From: Heterohyrax brucei
Taxonomy: Eukaryota; Chordata; Mammalia; Hyracoidea; Procaviidae
DNA length: 64,000 nt
Direction of reading: 5' to 3'
NCBI GenBank assembly: GCA_028571685.1
Contig: CM053141.1
Location: 138,846,833-138,910,832 of the forward strand
Part shown: positions 47,132-58,951 of the stretch, piece by piece
Position numbering within the stretch: position 1 is the stretch's first letter
How the letters are laid out: each line of letters begins with the position of its first letter
Translations under genes and position numbers: made by a program
The notes under the pieces: model-generated
Databases searched by the model: none
The model's input: the letters and a program-made list of their open reading frames with translations, nothing else
What the model was told of the DNA's origin: nothing

Positions 47132-48167
47132 CCTTGCAAATTATTATTTTTTTTATTATGACTGAGTGAAAATGTACATTTCCATATAAATTTACATGCC
47201 CACCTATATGCAGCTTCCACTGCTCTCCCTATCTGGTGACAGCAGACAATTCCTCTCTGCTCCATATATGTCTCATCCTCCCAACAGTCTCCTTTCCCCT
47301 CCTCTCTACCCACTCTCTTTCCTCCAGCCAGAGGTCAGCTGGATGATATCCTACAGATGCATAGAACCATAAAGTGCATCCAATATGGTCATTCCGCATT
47401 GCCAAGTTCAATCCATTTGTGTCCAAAGAGTGGACATTCGTTATGATTCATGGGCAAGGGCAGCATCAGAGCCAGGGGCCATGCTCCCATGGGAAACCCG
47501 AAGCTGCTGGATCATCAATTGTGGTCTTTTAGTGGAGATCTCAGGGTGCGCCCCTTTTTATTCTTGTGTTGCTAGTGAGACTCAACTTTGTGAGCTTCAT
47601 CGCAGCTATCACTGTTGGTTGTTGGCACCACCTGGTTCATCAGTTCCCAAGTCTAAGTAAGCACCCACTTATGTGGATCTCTCTATCTTCTGGATTGTCT
47701 TTACTCCATGTCATTTTGGTCTTCAGTTAGCGTCTATTCCCGCCAAGTTGAGACCATTTGCTGTGCCCTCAGGTGGCAGCTTGGCAGTTTTTAAGACCTC
47801 AGATGCCACTCACCAGTGTGGGGTACAGAGAGCCCTCTTAGCAAAACACTAGTTGTGCCAGTTAACCTCGATTTTGCCTAAGAGCATGGTTCCCTGCCCC
47901 CTGCCCTGCTGCCCTGTCCTTGCAATATTGGGTTAAGATGGAAGGGGTATTCAAGTTATGCTGAAGTCCACTTAATACTGTTCTTGTTTCTAATGCATGC
48001 TATCACTGATTTCACCCAACCAGATTTCTACCAACTATCTAATCTAAACCCTCCCCCAGCCATCCCTCCCTCCCACTCCTTGCAGCTGTCAAACAGTCTT
48101 TTCTTCTACACGTAAGTCTCTTTCTGAGATCTTATCATAGGAGTCTCATACGATATTTGTCCTTTTG

Positions 48168-51100
48168 TCACTGACTACTTTCACTCAACATAATGTCTTC
48201 CAGTTGAAACCAGGTTAGGAGATGTTTCCTGGAGACATCGTTATTCTTTATCATTGCGTAGTGCTCCGTTGAGTATATGTACCACAGTTTACCTATCCAT
48301 TCTTCTGTTGTTGGGCATCTGGGTTGATTCCATCTTTTTGCTATCGTGGACTGTGCTGCAATAAACATTCTTGTGCATGTGTCCGTTGGTGTGAAAGGCC
48401 TTGATTCTGCAGGATATATTCCAAGTAGTGGAATTACTGGGTCAAATAGTCTATCTATATCATTTTTTTTAAAGAAGCTCCAGACTGCTTTCCAAAAAGG
48501 CTGGACCATTTTGCAACACCACCAACAGTGTAGGAGAGTTCCACTTTCTCCACAGCCTCTCCAGCATTGTTGTTTTGTGTTTTTTGGATCATGGCCAACC
48601 TTGTTGGGGCGAGATGGAATCTCACTGTAGTCTTGATTTGAATTTCTTTAATAACTAGAGATCGTGAACATGTCTGCATGTGCGTTTTTGGCTCCTCTTT
48701 AAGAAATATCTGTCCATCTCCTTTGCCATTGCTTAATTGGATGATGTATCTTCTTCTTATTGATATTACAGATTATGGAGATCAGGCATCGGTTTGACGT
48801 AGAGTTGCCAAATATTTTTTCCCATCCTGTACATGGCCTTTTAATTCTATTAATAAAGTCTTTGGATGAACAAAAGTGTTTGATTCTTAATAGTTCCCAT
48901 TTATCTATTTTCTCTTCTGTTGATTGTGGTTTCTTCGACAGATTTTGAAGTCTGTCTACATTGTGTATTAAAACTTCCATTGTTGTTCCTGTCTTTTCTT
49001 GGATGAGCTTTATTGTTTTAGGTTTGATATTTAGGTCTTTTATCCAGTTGGAATTGATGTTTGTGTAAGGTGTAAGATATGGATCTTGATTCAGTTTATT
49101 GCAGATGGATAACCACTTTTGCCAGCACCATTTGTTGAAGATACTGTTTTTACCCCAGTTTAATGTCTTAGGGCTTGTGTTGAACATCAACTGTTTATAG
49201 GCAGATGGTGTCATCTCTGGGGACTCAATTCTGTTCCATTGATCGATCTGTCTGTTCTTGTACCAGTACCAGGCTGTTTTGACCACTGTGGCAGTGTAGT
49301 ATGTTCTAAGGTTAGGTAATGAGAGGCTTCCCAGTGTGTTCTTCTTCTTTAGTAGTACCTGACTTATCTGGGGCTTCTTCCCTTTCCAAACAAAATTGGT
49401 GATTTGTTTCTCCATCTCATTAAAAAATGTCGCTGGAACTTGTATTGGGATTGCATTATATAAGTAGACTGCTTTGGGTAAAATAGGCATGAGCAGGGTA
49501 GGTTTTTCCATTTATCTAAGTCTCTCTTAGTTTCTTCTAGTAAGGGCTTGTAGTTCTCTTTGTAAAGGTCTGTTATTTCTCTGGTTAGATTAATTCCTAG
49601 GTACTGTATCTTCTTAAGGGCTACAGTAAATGGTATTGATTTGATGATTTCTTCGTTAACAGACTCGTTGTTGCTATAAAGGAATCCTACTGATTTACTT
49701 ATGTTTATCTTGTATCCTGAGACTTTGCTGAACTTTTCTACCAGTTTGAGTAATTTACTTATAGATTCTTTGGGATTCACTGCATATACAATCATATCAC
49801 CTGCAAACAGGGAGATTTTGACTTCTTCTTTGCTGATGCAGATGCCCTTTATTTCTTGGTCTTGTCTAATTTCTCTGGCTAGAACTTCTAGTACAATGTT
49901 GAATAGGAGAGGTGAGAGTGGGAATCCCTGTCTAATTCCTGTCCTCAAGGGAAAGTCTTTCAGTTTCTCTCCATTCAGGATGACGTAGGCAGTTGGCTTT
50001 GTAAAAATGGCACTTACTGCATTGAGGAATTTTCTGTCTATGCCCATTTTGCTAAGAGTTTTTAGCATGAATGGGTGCTGGACTTTATCAAATGCCTTTT
50101 CTGAATCAATGAACAAAATCAGATGATTCTTGTCTTTATGATATTTATGTGGCTAATCACATTAACTGTTTTTCTGATGTTGAACCAGACTTGCATCCCT
50201 GGTATGAACCCAACTTGGTCCTGATGGATTATTGTTCTGACATGCTATTGTATTCTATTGGCAAGAATTTTGTTGAAGATTTTTCCGTCTAGATTTGTGA
50301 GTGATATTGGTCTGTAGTTCTCCTTTTTAGTTGGGTCTTTTCTTGGCTTTAATATCAAGATTATGCTAGCTTCATAGAATGAGTTTGGGAGTACTCCATC
50401 CCTTTCTATACTGTGAAATAGTCTCAGTAGTATTGGAGATAACTCTTCTCTAAAAGCTTGGCAGAATTCTGTAGTGAAGCGATCTGGGCACACGCTTTTT
50501 TTAGGTTGACAGTGTTTTGATGAGATTTTGAATCTCTTCCTATGTGATGTGTTTATTAAGTTGTTCTGCTTCACATTGTGATAATTTGGGTCGGTGGTAT
50601 GAATCAAGGAATTGGTCCATTTCCTCTAGGTTTTCAAATTTGTTAGAGTACAGTCTTTATGGTATTCTGTTATGATATTTTTGATTTCTGTTGGATATGT
50701 TGTGACCACTCCCCTCTCATTTCTTCTCTGGGTTATTTGTTTCCTTTCCTGTTTTTCTTTAGTAAGTTTAGCCAGTGGTTTGTCAATTTGGTTGATCTTT
50801 TAGAAAACCCAGCTTTTGCTCTTTTCAATTTTTTGAATTGTTTTTCTATTCTCTAATTCATTTAGCTCTGCTCTAATCTTTATGATCTGGTTTCTTCTGG
50901 TGCCTGAGGGGTTCCTCTGTTGTTCTCTCTCTACTTGTTCAAGCTGTAGGGTTAGTTCCTTGATTTGGCTTCTTTCTTCCTTCCAGATGTGTGCATTTAT
51001 GGAGATAAATAGACCTCTGAGCACTGCTTTGGCTGTATCCCCTAGGTTCTGGTAGAAAGTGTTTTCGTTCTCATTGGAATCCATGAATTTCCTCATTTTA

Positions 51101-51898
51101 TCCTTGATTTCTTCTATAACCCATGGTTTTTTGAGCAAGATGTTCAGTTTCCAAGAGTTTTGCTTTCTATCTATGTTTTTTCTGCTATTGAATTTGACTT
51201 TTATGGCTTTATGATCTGAGAAGATGCTTTGCAGTAATTCAATGGTATGGATTTTGTTGAGAATTGCATTATGTCCTAACATATGGTCAATTCTGGAGAA
51301 TGTTTCCTGTACACTGGAGAAGAGGTGTAATTGTCTGCTGATGGGTGGAAAGTTCTGTATATATCGATGAGGTTTAATTGGTTAATTGTGGCAATGAGGT
51401 CTTCTGTATCTTTACTGAGCTTTTTTCTAGATGATCTGTCCAGTACTGAGAGTGGAGTGTTGAAGTCTCCCACTGTTATTGTGGAGTCATCTAACTCTTT
51501 TTTGAGTGTAGTCAGTGTTTCTTCGATGTATTTAGGTGCTCTGATATTAAGTGCACAAATATTTAATATAGTTAAGTCTTGCCTGTGTACTGAAACTTTC
51601 AGCAATAAATAGTGTCTATCTTTGTCCACAAAGGTGGATTTTACATTAAAATTGATTTTGTCTGAGATTAGAATTGCCGCACCTGCTCTTCTTGTTCACT
51701 GTTAGCTTGGTATATATTCTTCCATCCTTTAATTTTCAGTTTGTTCCTATCTTTAGTTGTCAAGTGAGTTTCTTGTAGGCAACGTATGAATGGGTCATGT
51801 CTTTTGATCCAAGATGTCACTCGATGTCTCTTTACTGGAGCATTCAGTCCATTCACATTCAATGTAATTATTGATAGGTATGTGTTCACTGCCGCCAT
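48168..51898 (-). pseudogene. L1 ORF2 copy C, decayed
   Basis: Most complete ORF2 in the window, encoding an endonuclease, reverse transcriptase and C-terminal domain. The start is at 51898 (SIITLNVNGLNAPVKRHR, with Asn in the endonuclease motif). The readable blocks are 51898-51668 and 51629-51276 (endonuclease, with VGDFNTPL), 51282-50800, 50607-50245 ([22 protein letters not shown]), 50116-49364 ([15 protein letters not shown] palm block intact) and 49511-48699, then 48679-48455 and 48509-48168 (WNQPRCPTTEEWIGKLWYIYSTEHY). At 49796-49807 the catalytic motif reads FAGD in place of FADD, a single-base loss of the first catalytic Asp. At least seven frame breaks remain. Confidence 0.95.
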
Positions 51899-52390
51899 TG
51901 TGATATGTTTATTTTTATGTTGATGTTTTCTCTGTTGTTCTTATTAGTCTGTTCTGGGACATTCTTTTTTGTGAGTTGATTTTTCACCTTTTTCAGAGCT
52001 GTCTTTGAAGTTGTTGAGACTCCTGTGTTACATTTCTTGAAATGGTATGGTACATTTTTGTTGTGCTTTACAGCTGCCCCTGTGATTCTCCCTTAATAAA
52101 CTATATATAAACCTAATTTTAGTCACTACCAGTCTTGTCATCTTCCTCTCCATCTGGAAGGACTGTAACGACTGTAGTACATCCCTCTTTCTGATATGAT
52201 GGCACCATAGTTTTCACGATAATCACTGGATTGCTTCTTTCAGTATTAAAGCTGTGATTGACTTTGGAGCCTTCCCTAACTGAGTACAGTTTTGAGTAGT
52301 GTGTCATTCTAAAATATAAAGTTAGTGGTTTTGTTCTTCTAAGCCCGCACCAAGAACTTCTTTCAATATTTCTTGTAGTTTTGGTTTGGT

Positions 52391-53376
52391 TTATACAAAG
52401 TCTCTGAGTTTCTGTTTATCTGGGAATGTCTTAATTTCATCTTCATACTTGAAAAATAGTTTTTCAGGATGTGTAATTCTTGGTTGACAGTTCTTCTTCT
52501 TCAAGGCTTTTAATGTGTCAAGCCATTGTCTCTGTGCCAGCATCATTTCTTCAGAGAAATCTGACAAAAGCCTACAGGGTTTCCCACTGAATGTTAGCTT
52601 TGCTTTGAGTCTTGCTGCCTTTAAGAGTTGCTGCTTATGTTTCATTTTGTTAAGCTTGATTATATTGTGTCTTGGAGTCTTTCTTTTGAGATCAATATTG
52701 GGTCGCATACGATATGCATCTGAGATGTCTATATTCTCTTCCTTCATGATTTCTGGGAAGTTTTCTGTCAGTAGCTCAGCAACGATACTCTCTGTGTTCT
52801 CAGGTGTCTCATCCTGTTTAGGGACTCTAATTAATTGAAGGTTGTTCCTCTTAATAGAGTCCCACATGCTTCTTAATGTTTCTTCATTTTTCTTGTTTCT
52901 TTTTTCTGATTTCTGCTCATAGACGCTGGCATCAGTAGCTCTGTCTTCCAAGTCAGAAATTCTTTTTTCTATTTGTTCCATTCTGTTTTCTTGGCTTTGC
53001 ATGGAAGTTTCTATGTCTTTGATTTTCTTCTTGATCTGTTGGATTTCAGAGTACTGGTGTTCCATCAGATCGAACAGCTTGCTTTCTTTTAAATTTATTC
53101 TGCTGCATTTTGTATGAGGTCTAGAAGGGCTCTGTATATAATCATTTTGTATTCACTTTCTGATGCTTTCATAAAAGTTTCTTCATCTGGAAAACTCCTT
53201 GGTTGTTTTTTTTTGGGAGCCTTCTGAAGCCATGGGTGATTTCTTGTATCCCACAAGTGTCTTTTGCTTTTTGGGTCCCATGTGAGTAAATAGAGGCTGG
53301 GAGAGATACTATGAGGATGGACCGCAGATGTTTCTCTAGGCTGTCTTAAAATGTAAAACAAAAGGTGTCTGGCCAC
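52391..53376 (-). pseudogene. L1 ORF1 copy C, frameshifted
   Basis: Chaperone/RNA-binding ORF1 protein remnant. The N-terminal part (53376-53098) contains KSKRHLWDTRNHPW and ends at a stop. A +/-1 shift near 53080 leads into a 224-codon stretch (53065-52391) with a heptad-rich coiled coil at its start (IQQIKKKIKDIETSMQSQEN and onward), then the RRM-like region (NLQLIRVPKQDETPENTES) and a C-terminal domain (KPCRLLSDFSEEMM...). The C-terminus ends earlier than I expect of a full ORF1. It is the only ORF1 in the window; L1 copy B has lost this gene. Confidence 0.92.
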
Positions 53377-53394
53377 TTCCCAAGTCAGTCGGGT

Positions 53395-54282
53395 TTTCAG
53401 GTGTAGAGGTCCCTCTTCCCAACTGGCAAAGTAAGCACCTCCATATCCAACCCCAGATGATACAAACTAGTTTGAAATACAGCAATACTTCTGCTCTGTT
53501 CATCTCTGCTAACAGGGCCCAGCCTTAGGAGACACTGTGTAAGCTACTGCTTTTCTGGTAGAAAAGCACTGTCCTGTGAGCAGGCTCTGACTCCCAAGCT
53601 AAGAAATAGGTCCAGCTGCAGCCACTGTATCTAAGATGGTGCCCTCCACATGGTCAGCAGATAGATGGGCTAAAGGTGCCGAGAGATAGTGATTCTTCTG
53701 CCTCTGTTGCCGGGCCCCCACTGTAGGCGACTCTGTGTAAACTACTGCTTTTCTGTCAGAGAAGCACTGTCCTGTTTGCAGGCGCTGGCTCCCAGGCTAA
53801 GAATTAGGTCCCACTAAAATCTCCGTATCCAACACGGCATCCTGCATACTGGCAATGCGGTTCCGTACAAACCATGCTGTGGTGGTGATAAAAAGACAGG
53901 CCCAAAGTGGCTAGATTAAGAGAATCCTAAGCCTGGCTCTCAAAATATGGCAATTTCGCCTGCCTATCCCACCAGCAGTGCATCTGAGTCTAGCCGATAA
54001 GCAAGACCCAGCTCTGCCCACTGGCCAAGACAGAGGGAAAAAAAGTCAAAATGGTGCAGTTACCTTCAGTCCATCAGAGCCACGGCTAGTCAGGAGTGGG
54101 AGTTAGTGAAAGAGAGGAGGTTTTTCATTCAGTGGTATGAAGTCCAAATTAACAGTCCTGTGCTGTGTCCTGGGGGCTCACTAGGTGTCCAGAAGGCTCC
54201 GTTTGATTATCAGTTCAGGTCTTGGTTTCCAGAGGGATATAGGAGATGTGTGCTTAGTCCTCAATCTTGACTCCCTCCTGCC
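53395..54282 (-). promoter_or_regulatory. L1 copy C 5' UTR with two tandem monomers
   Basis: Contains two units with the shared core ctactgcttttctg..agaagcactgtcctg (anchors at 53549 and 53747, 198 bp apart). Each unit follows a ggcccagccttagg- or gggcccccactgtagg-type leader. The same core occurs five times in L1 copy B. This is the promoter region of the L1. Confidence 0.75.
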
Positions 54283-54604
54283 CCTTGCAAATTCTAAGAG
54301 GTTGATGGAAAGAACAGAAGGAAATAAGAAAAGGAGTGTACTCTGAGAGTAATAGCACTGAAAATTGCAAAATAGAAAACTCCAGGCTCCATCTCACCAC
54401 AACAAACAACTAATAAGCTGGCATAAACTGTCAGAACCAGCTTGAGCAGAACTTTGAAATCTAGTCATAAACTTCCAACAACAAGGAAAAGGTTAATGAA
54501 GAAAAAATGCTTCTGTATTTTGTTCAGACAGTTCTGTGGCATTTTTAACTATCTGCTTGCCATGCTTCACATTCCACACTGCTGGTGGTTGTGAGGAGGG
54601 TGGA

Positions 54605-54775
54605 AGACTGATGGCACAATGGGTAAGAATGTGGCTGCTAGCAAAAGGTCACCAGTTCAAAGCCACCATCCACTCCTTAGAACCCCGTGGGGCAATTGTA
54701 CCCTGTTCTGTAGGATTGCTATGAGTCAGAATCAACTCTATGGCAAGAGGTTTGATTTTGTGTTTTTTGTGGAGA
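54605..54775 (+). mobile_element. AfroSINE
   Basis: gatggcacaatgggtaagaa, aggtcaccagttcaaagcca, ccgtggggcaattgtaccct and gctatgagtcagaatcaact, ending in a T/G-rich tail. The A-box end is degraded. A duplication could not be fixed. Confidence 0.9.
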
Positions 54776-55039
54776 TGGCAACTCACACTCCTGGTGCAGG
54801 TTGCTATTGCCACAAGAAGCAATACTGACCTTACTGCAGGATTGTGGTTGTATGTTTCAGCCTCTCTGGTGGCTCTTCTGAAAGAACTGCCTTTTTTACT
54901 TGACTCAGACCTTTCCCAGATGACATCCTGGGTGGCGTATTCTGAAAGCATTTAAAGACAAAAGTATAACAGTTGGAACAAACAAGACAAACTGAAAATC
55001 CTGGGAAGAAAGAGGTTGGGAAAGGAGATACGTAGAGAA

Positions 55040-55200
55040 ATAAGGAGTTTTTATTTTTATTTTTATTTTCATTGTGATTGAGTGAAAGTTTACGATACAA
55101 TTCAAATTTGCATGCCTACCTATCTGCAGCTCCCTCTGCTCTCCTTGCCTGGTGACAGCACACTACTCCTTTCCATTCCATACATGTCATATCTTCTTAA
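55040..55200 (-). mobile_element. L1 3' UTR fragment
   Basis: ttttcattgtgattgagtga, gcatgcctacctatctgcag and tgcctggtgacagcacacta match the 3' UTRs of L1 copies B (from 22083) and C (from 47150). It begins with a (tttta)n tail, so it is a severely 5'-truncated insertion. Confidence 0.85.
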
Positions 55201-55479
55201 CAATCTCAGGAATAAGGACTTTTAAAATCTCCCACGTGTACCAGGGAACTGAGAAGGCCACATACATGCCTTGCATTGTATACATGCTTGAATGAGAGCT
55301 GTGAAGAGCCTAAGCTTTTAACCACTGGCTGACCTTTGGGCTCTGCGTGAACAGGAAGTAATAGCTAAGGCAGAATTATAAATGGCTTGGCTAGGTACAG
55401 AAGGAGTGGCCCAACACAGAGCCAATCTGTAAAACCTGTGAGAGCATTTTTTCTTTCTCTTTCTTTCTCTCTGGCTCCT
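55201..55479. other. Unassigned DNA
   Basis: No gene or repeat recognised; it contains a CT-rich run (tttctttctctttctttctc). Confidence 0.4.
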
Positions 55480-56205
55480 GGGTTTTAAGGAAAACTTTAT
55501 TAACATGCTAACTGACCACTAAGCTACCAGAACACAGACTTCAGTGACCACACATGACAAAAAAAATGCAGACTTTAAAAACTAATTTAGAAAAATCACT
55601 AACCAAACAAATAAAACCCACAACAAACAGCAAGACAGATGTCAGGGAGAACGGAAAATCTAATTTCCAGAGTTGCTGTATTAGAACATACTGAATGTCG
55701 AGTTTTCAACAACAACCAAAACAAAACAAAACAAAAAGCATGCAAAGAAACAGGGGTTGGGGGACTTCCTTGGTACTAAGTTAATTCTAATTCACAGTGC
55801 CCCTATAGGACAGGGTAGAAATGCCCCACAGAGTTTCCAAGGATCACTTGGTGGATATGAACTGCTGACCTTGTGGTTAGCAGCCAGAGCTCTTAACCAC
55901 TATGCCATGAAGGTTTCCAGAGAAATAAGAGAGAATGACTGATTCACAGGAAAAGAAAAGAAAGGAACAGAAACTGTCCTTGAGGAAACCCAGGCCTTGG
56001 ACTTACTAGAGAAACAAACATAAATCAACTGTGTTAAATGTGCTGAAAGAACTACAGGAAACCATAGACAAAGACCTAAAGGAAACTGGGAGGATGATGG
56101 CTCACTGAATGGAGAATGTCAACACAGAGATAGAAATTATAAAAAGGAACAAAATAGAAATCTGGAACTTAAAAGCATAATAATAGAAATGAAAAACCTT
56201 TACTA
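55480..56205 (+). mobile_element. Ancient L1 fragment, 5' UTR/ORF1 region
   Basis: ggaaaatctaatttccagag, then after a SINE ggatgatggctcactgaatg, aacacagagatagaaattat and agcataataatagaaatgaa are typical of old L1 (L1M or HAL1) ORF1-side sequence. Highly diverged. Interrupted by the SINE at 55762-55920. Confidence 0.6.
55762..55920 (-). mobile_element. AfroSINE nested in ancient L1
   Basis: Antisense: ccttggtactaagttaattc, agaaatgccccacagagttt, ggttagcagccagagctctt, ccactatgccatgaaggttt. Old L1 sequence continues on both sides. Confidence 0.88.
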
Positions 56206-56221
56206 GGAACATCATTCTCTG

Positions 56222-56447
56222 ATCATAACATTGAAATATTTTATTTCCCAGGCACTGTACATGTAGTAAGTAATCGAATGTTTGCACCAACCCTATGAGA
56301 TGAGTTCTATGATTGCCATCTTATAGGGTAGGAAACAGAGACAGGTTAAATAACTTTTCCAAAGTTACGCAGCTGGTGAGCAGCAAAGATGGGATGAAGT
56401 CCCTAGTAGTGTGGTCCCTGAGGCCATGCTCTGCACACCTTCCTTTA
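56222..56447 (+). mobile_element. MIR SINE
   Basis: Ancient MIR with its conserved core in order: ccctatgagatgagttctat, gccatcttatagggtagg, aaacagagacaggttaaata, acttttccaaagttacgcag, ctggtgagcagcaaag and ccatgctctgcacacc. The core region tgagcagcaaagatgg is clearly recognisable, so it is one of the oldest elements here. Confidence 0.85.
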
Positions 56448-56729
56448 GTCACTACTTTAATTTTTAACGTTATGTGCTGATTTTCTCTAATTGTTGTAGG
56501 ACATCTACCCCTTCTCAATGTCTATCATGATCTCTATCCACCTTTGAAAAATAAAACTGAAAAGTATGTGGGTATAAATGACCTATGTAAACATCTCTTG
56601 GCATTAAGAGGGATAGTGGGGACACAGAAATTATATTTTGCATTCTCAGTCTGTTTTCCTCAGTAATGGATTATGCATACAGGATATGAATTCATTCAGT
56701 TGAAAAGTAAGACAATTATTATCAATAAC

Positions 56730-56964
56730 AGTGGCACTGACATCATGTGATTCCTGATGTGATACAGTGAGAAGGACATAACATCACCTAGGTGATAGTC
56801 CTGCCAAAAGCATTTCACCTGAATGTAATCATCAGGAAGCAATTAGAGAAACATACTGTAAAGGACACTGCAAAAAAACTGGTCTGGACTTTTCAAAAGC
56901 AACAATGTCATGTAAGACAAAAAGGCTAAGGAACACTTTAAACAGACTAAAGTGAAATGGCATT
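56730..56964 (+). mobile_element. Possible ancient L1 3' fragment
   Basis: acactgcaaaaaaactggtc, tggacttttcaaaagcaaca, atgtcatgtaagacaaaaag and aacagactaaagtgaaatgg match the order of an old interspersed repeat that I think is an L1M 3' region. Confidence 0.5.
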
Positions 56965-57158
56965 AGACTTGAAGATTAAAAAGCAATAACAACAAAATTC
57001 TCTGCCATCTAGTCGATTCTGAAACATAGTGACCCTGTAAGACAGAGTAGAACTACTCCATAGAGTTTCCAAGGAGTGCCTGGTGGATTCAAACTGCCAA
57101 CCTTTTGGTTAGCAGCCGTAGCACTTTACTACGCCACCAGGGTTTCCAGACTTGGAGA
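56965..57158 (-). mobile_element. AfroSINE with 11-bp duplication
   Basis: Antisense SINE at 56976-57147: ctgccatctagtcgattctg, agtagaactactccatagag, ggttagcagccgtagcactt, acgccaccagggtttcc. Flanks agacttgaaga (56965-56975) and agacttggaga (57148-57158) match at 10 of 11 positions. Confidence 0.93.
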
Positions 57159-58915
57159 CAGAAAACCAAAAAGACCCGGAGCTCGAAAATCTAAAAGAGC
57201 TCTAAAATCTAAAAAAATACTCAGTATTTCTTGGGCTGAAAGAACTGAGTTAAAAATTAAAGCCTCCAGTTGCAATACTGAAGTTTTCTATGGGCAAAAA
57301 AAAAAAGGACATCTAAAGAAGATGGAAGGAATACATAGTCATTGTACAAAAAAAAAAATTTTTTGATTTTTGTTTTGGTTTACATTCATCTGTTTCAAGA
57401 AACAATGTATTATCAAGAACTGATGGTACTGAAGGAAGAAGTCCAAGAAGCACTGAAGGCATTGGTGAAGAACAGTGCTCCAGGAATTGATGGAATACCA
57501 GCTGAAATGTTTCTGCAAACAGATACAGTGTTGGAAGTACTTGCTCATATATGCCAAGAATTTTAGAAGACAGCTATCTGGCCAACTGACTGGAAGAGAT
57601 TTGTATTTGTACCCACTCCAAGGAAATGTGATCCAATGGAACGCAGATATTATCAAACAATATCACTAATATTACACACATGTGATCATTTGCTGAAGAT
57701 AATTCAAAAATGGTTGTGGCAGTACATCAACAGGGAACCACCAGGAATTCAAGCAGGATTCAGAAGAGGTTGTGGAATGAGAGGTGCCATTGCTGATGTC
57801 AGATGGATCTTGGCTGAAAGAAGAGAGTACAAGAAGGATGTTCACTTGTGTTTTACTGGCTGTGCAAAGGCACTTGACTGTGTGGGTCATAACACGTTAT
57901 AAATAATATTGCCAAGAATGGGAATTACAGAACTCTTAATTATGCTCATGAGGAACCTGCACAGACCAAGAGGCAATTGTCTGAATAGAACAAGGGGAAA
58001 CTGCATGGTTCAAGTCAGAAAAGGTATGTGTCAGGCTGTATCTTTTCACCATCCTTATTCAATCTGTATACTGGGTAAGTATCTGTGAAGTTGGACTATG
58101 GGAAGACAAATGGGGCATCAGGAATGGAGGAAGCATCATTAATAACTTGCAGTATGCACATAACACAACCTTGCTTGCTGAAAGTGGAGTTGGAACACTT
58201 ATTGATAAAAATTAAAGTCTATGGCCTTCAGTACAGATTATGCCTCAACAGAAGGAAAACAAAAAGTTCTCACAAGTGGACTAATAAACAACATAACGAT
58301 AACTGGAAAAAAAGACTGAAGTTGTCTAGGATTTCATTTTACTTGGATACATAATCAATGCCCATGGAAGTGGCAGCCAAGAAAGCAAATGATGTGTTAC
58401 GGGCAAATCTGCTTCATAAGACCTTTTTAAAGTATTAAAAAGCAAATATGACACTTTGATGACTAAGCCATAGTTTTTTCCAACCGCTTTATGTATGTGC
58501 GAAAGCTGCACAATGAAAAAGGAATACTGGAGAAGAACTGATGCCTTTGAATTGTGGTGTTGGTGAAGAATATTGAATATACCATGGACTACCTGAAGAA
58601 CAAACAAAGCTGTCTTGGAAGAAGTACAGACAGAATGTTCTTTAGAAGTGACGATGGCGAGAATTTGTCTGATGTACTTTGGACATGTTATTAGGAAGGA
58701 TCAGTCCCTGAAGGAGGACATTATGCTTAGTAAAGCAGAGGATCAGTAAAAAAGAGGAAGACCTTCAGTGTGACACAATGACACAATGGTTGTGATAATG
58801 GGCTCCCATAGCATCAGTTGTGAGGATGATGTAGGACCAGGTGGTACTTTATTGTGTTGTACACAGGGTTGCTATGATTCAGAATAGGTTCAATGGCACC
58901 TAATAACAACAATCC
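57159..58915 (+). mobile_element. RTE LINE copy 4, 5'-truncated
   Basis: Sense RTE from the linker (aaagcctccagttgcaatac at about 57260, matching 18993) through the RT to the 3' tail caatggcacctaataacaac. The endonuclease is absent. The 5' limit is approximate because a SINE lies immediately upstream. Confidence 0.9.
57342..58354 (+). pseudogene. RTE RT copy 4, decayed
   Basis: Reverse transcriptase part of the RTE protein. Blocks at 57342-57566 (VKNSAPGIDGIPAEMF is the conserved RT start), 57636-57902 (IQAGFRRGCGMRGAIADVRW and the palm block) and 58085-58354. In the palm block (about 57850-57890) CFTGCAKALDCV carries Gly where the first Asp of FIDYAKAFD should be. The second motif reads YAHN (58153-58164) in place of YADD. 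Both catalytic Asp sites are lost, and frames shift between blocks. Confidence 0.88.
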
Positions 58916-58951
58916 ACACTGCAGGTTGTAGTTTTCATATTAAGCACCTAC

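Larger units (their letters stand above)
47132..54293 (-). mobile_element. L1 LINE copy C, near full length with 11-bp duplication
   Basis: Antisense L1 of about 7.1 kb. The target-site duplication ccttgcaaatt is exact at 47132-47142 and 54283-54293, which defines the insertion as 47143-54282. From left to right: tail-derived T run, 3' UTR (to about 48100), ORF2 (48168-51898), inter-ORF region, ORF1 (52391-53376) and monomeric 5' UTR (53395-54282). The 5' end carries gtcaagattgagg, a decayed form of the L1 start motif. Both ORFs are broken. Confidence 0.96.

Noticed and set aside
48346-48630. Plus-strand open frames across L1 copies B and C
   Set aside because: They are antisense shadows of L1 ORF2, whose true frame is on the minus strand.
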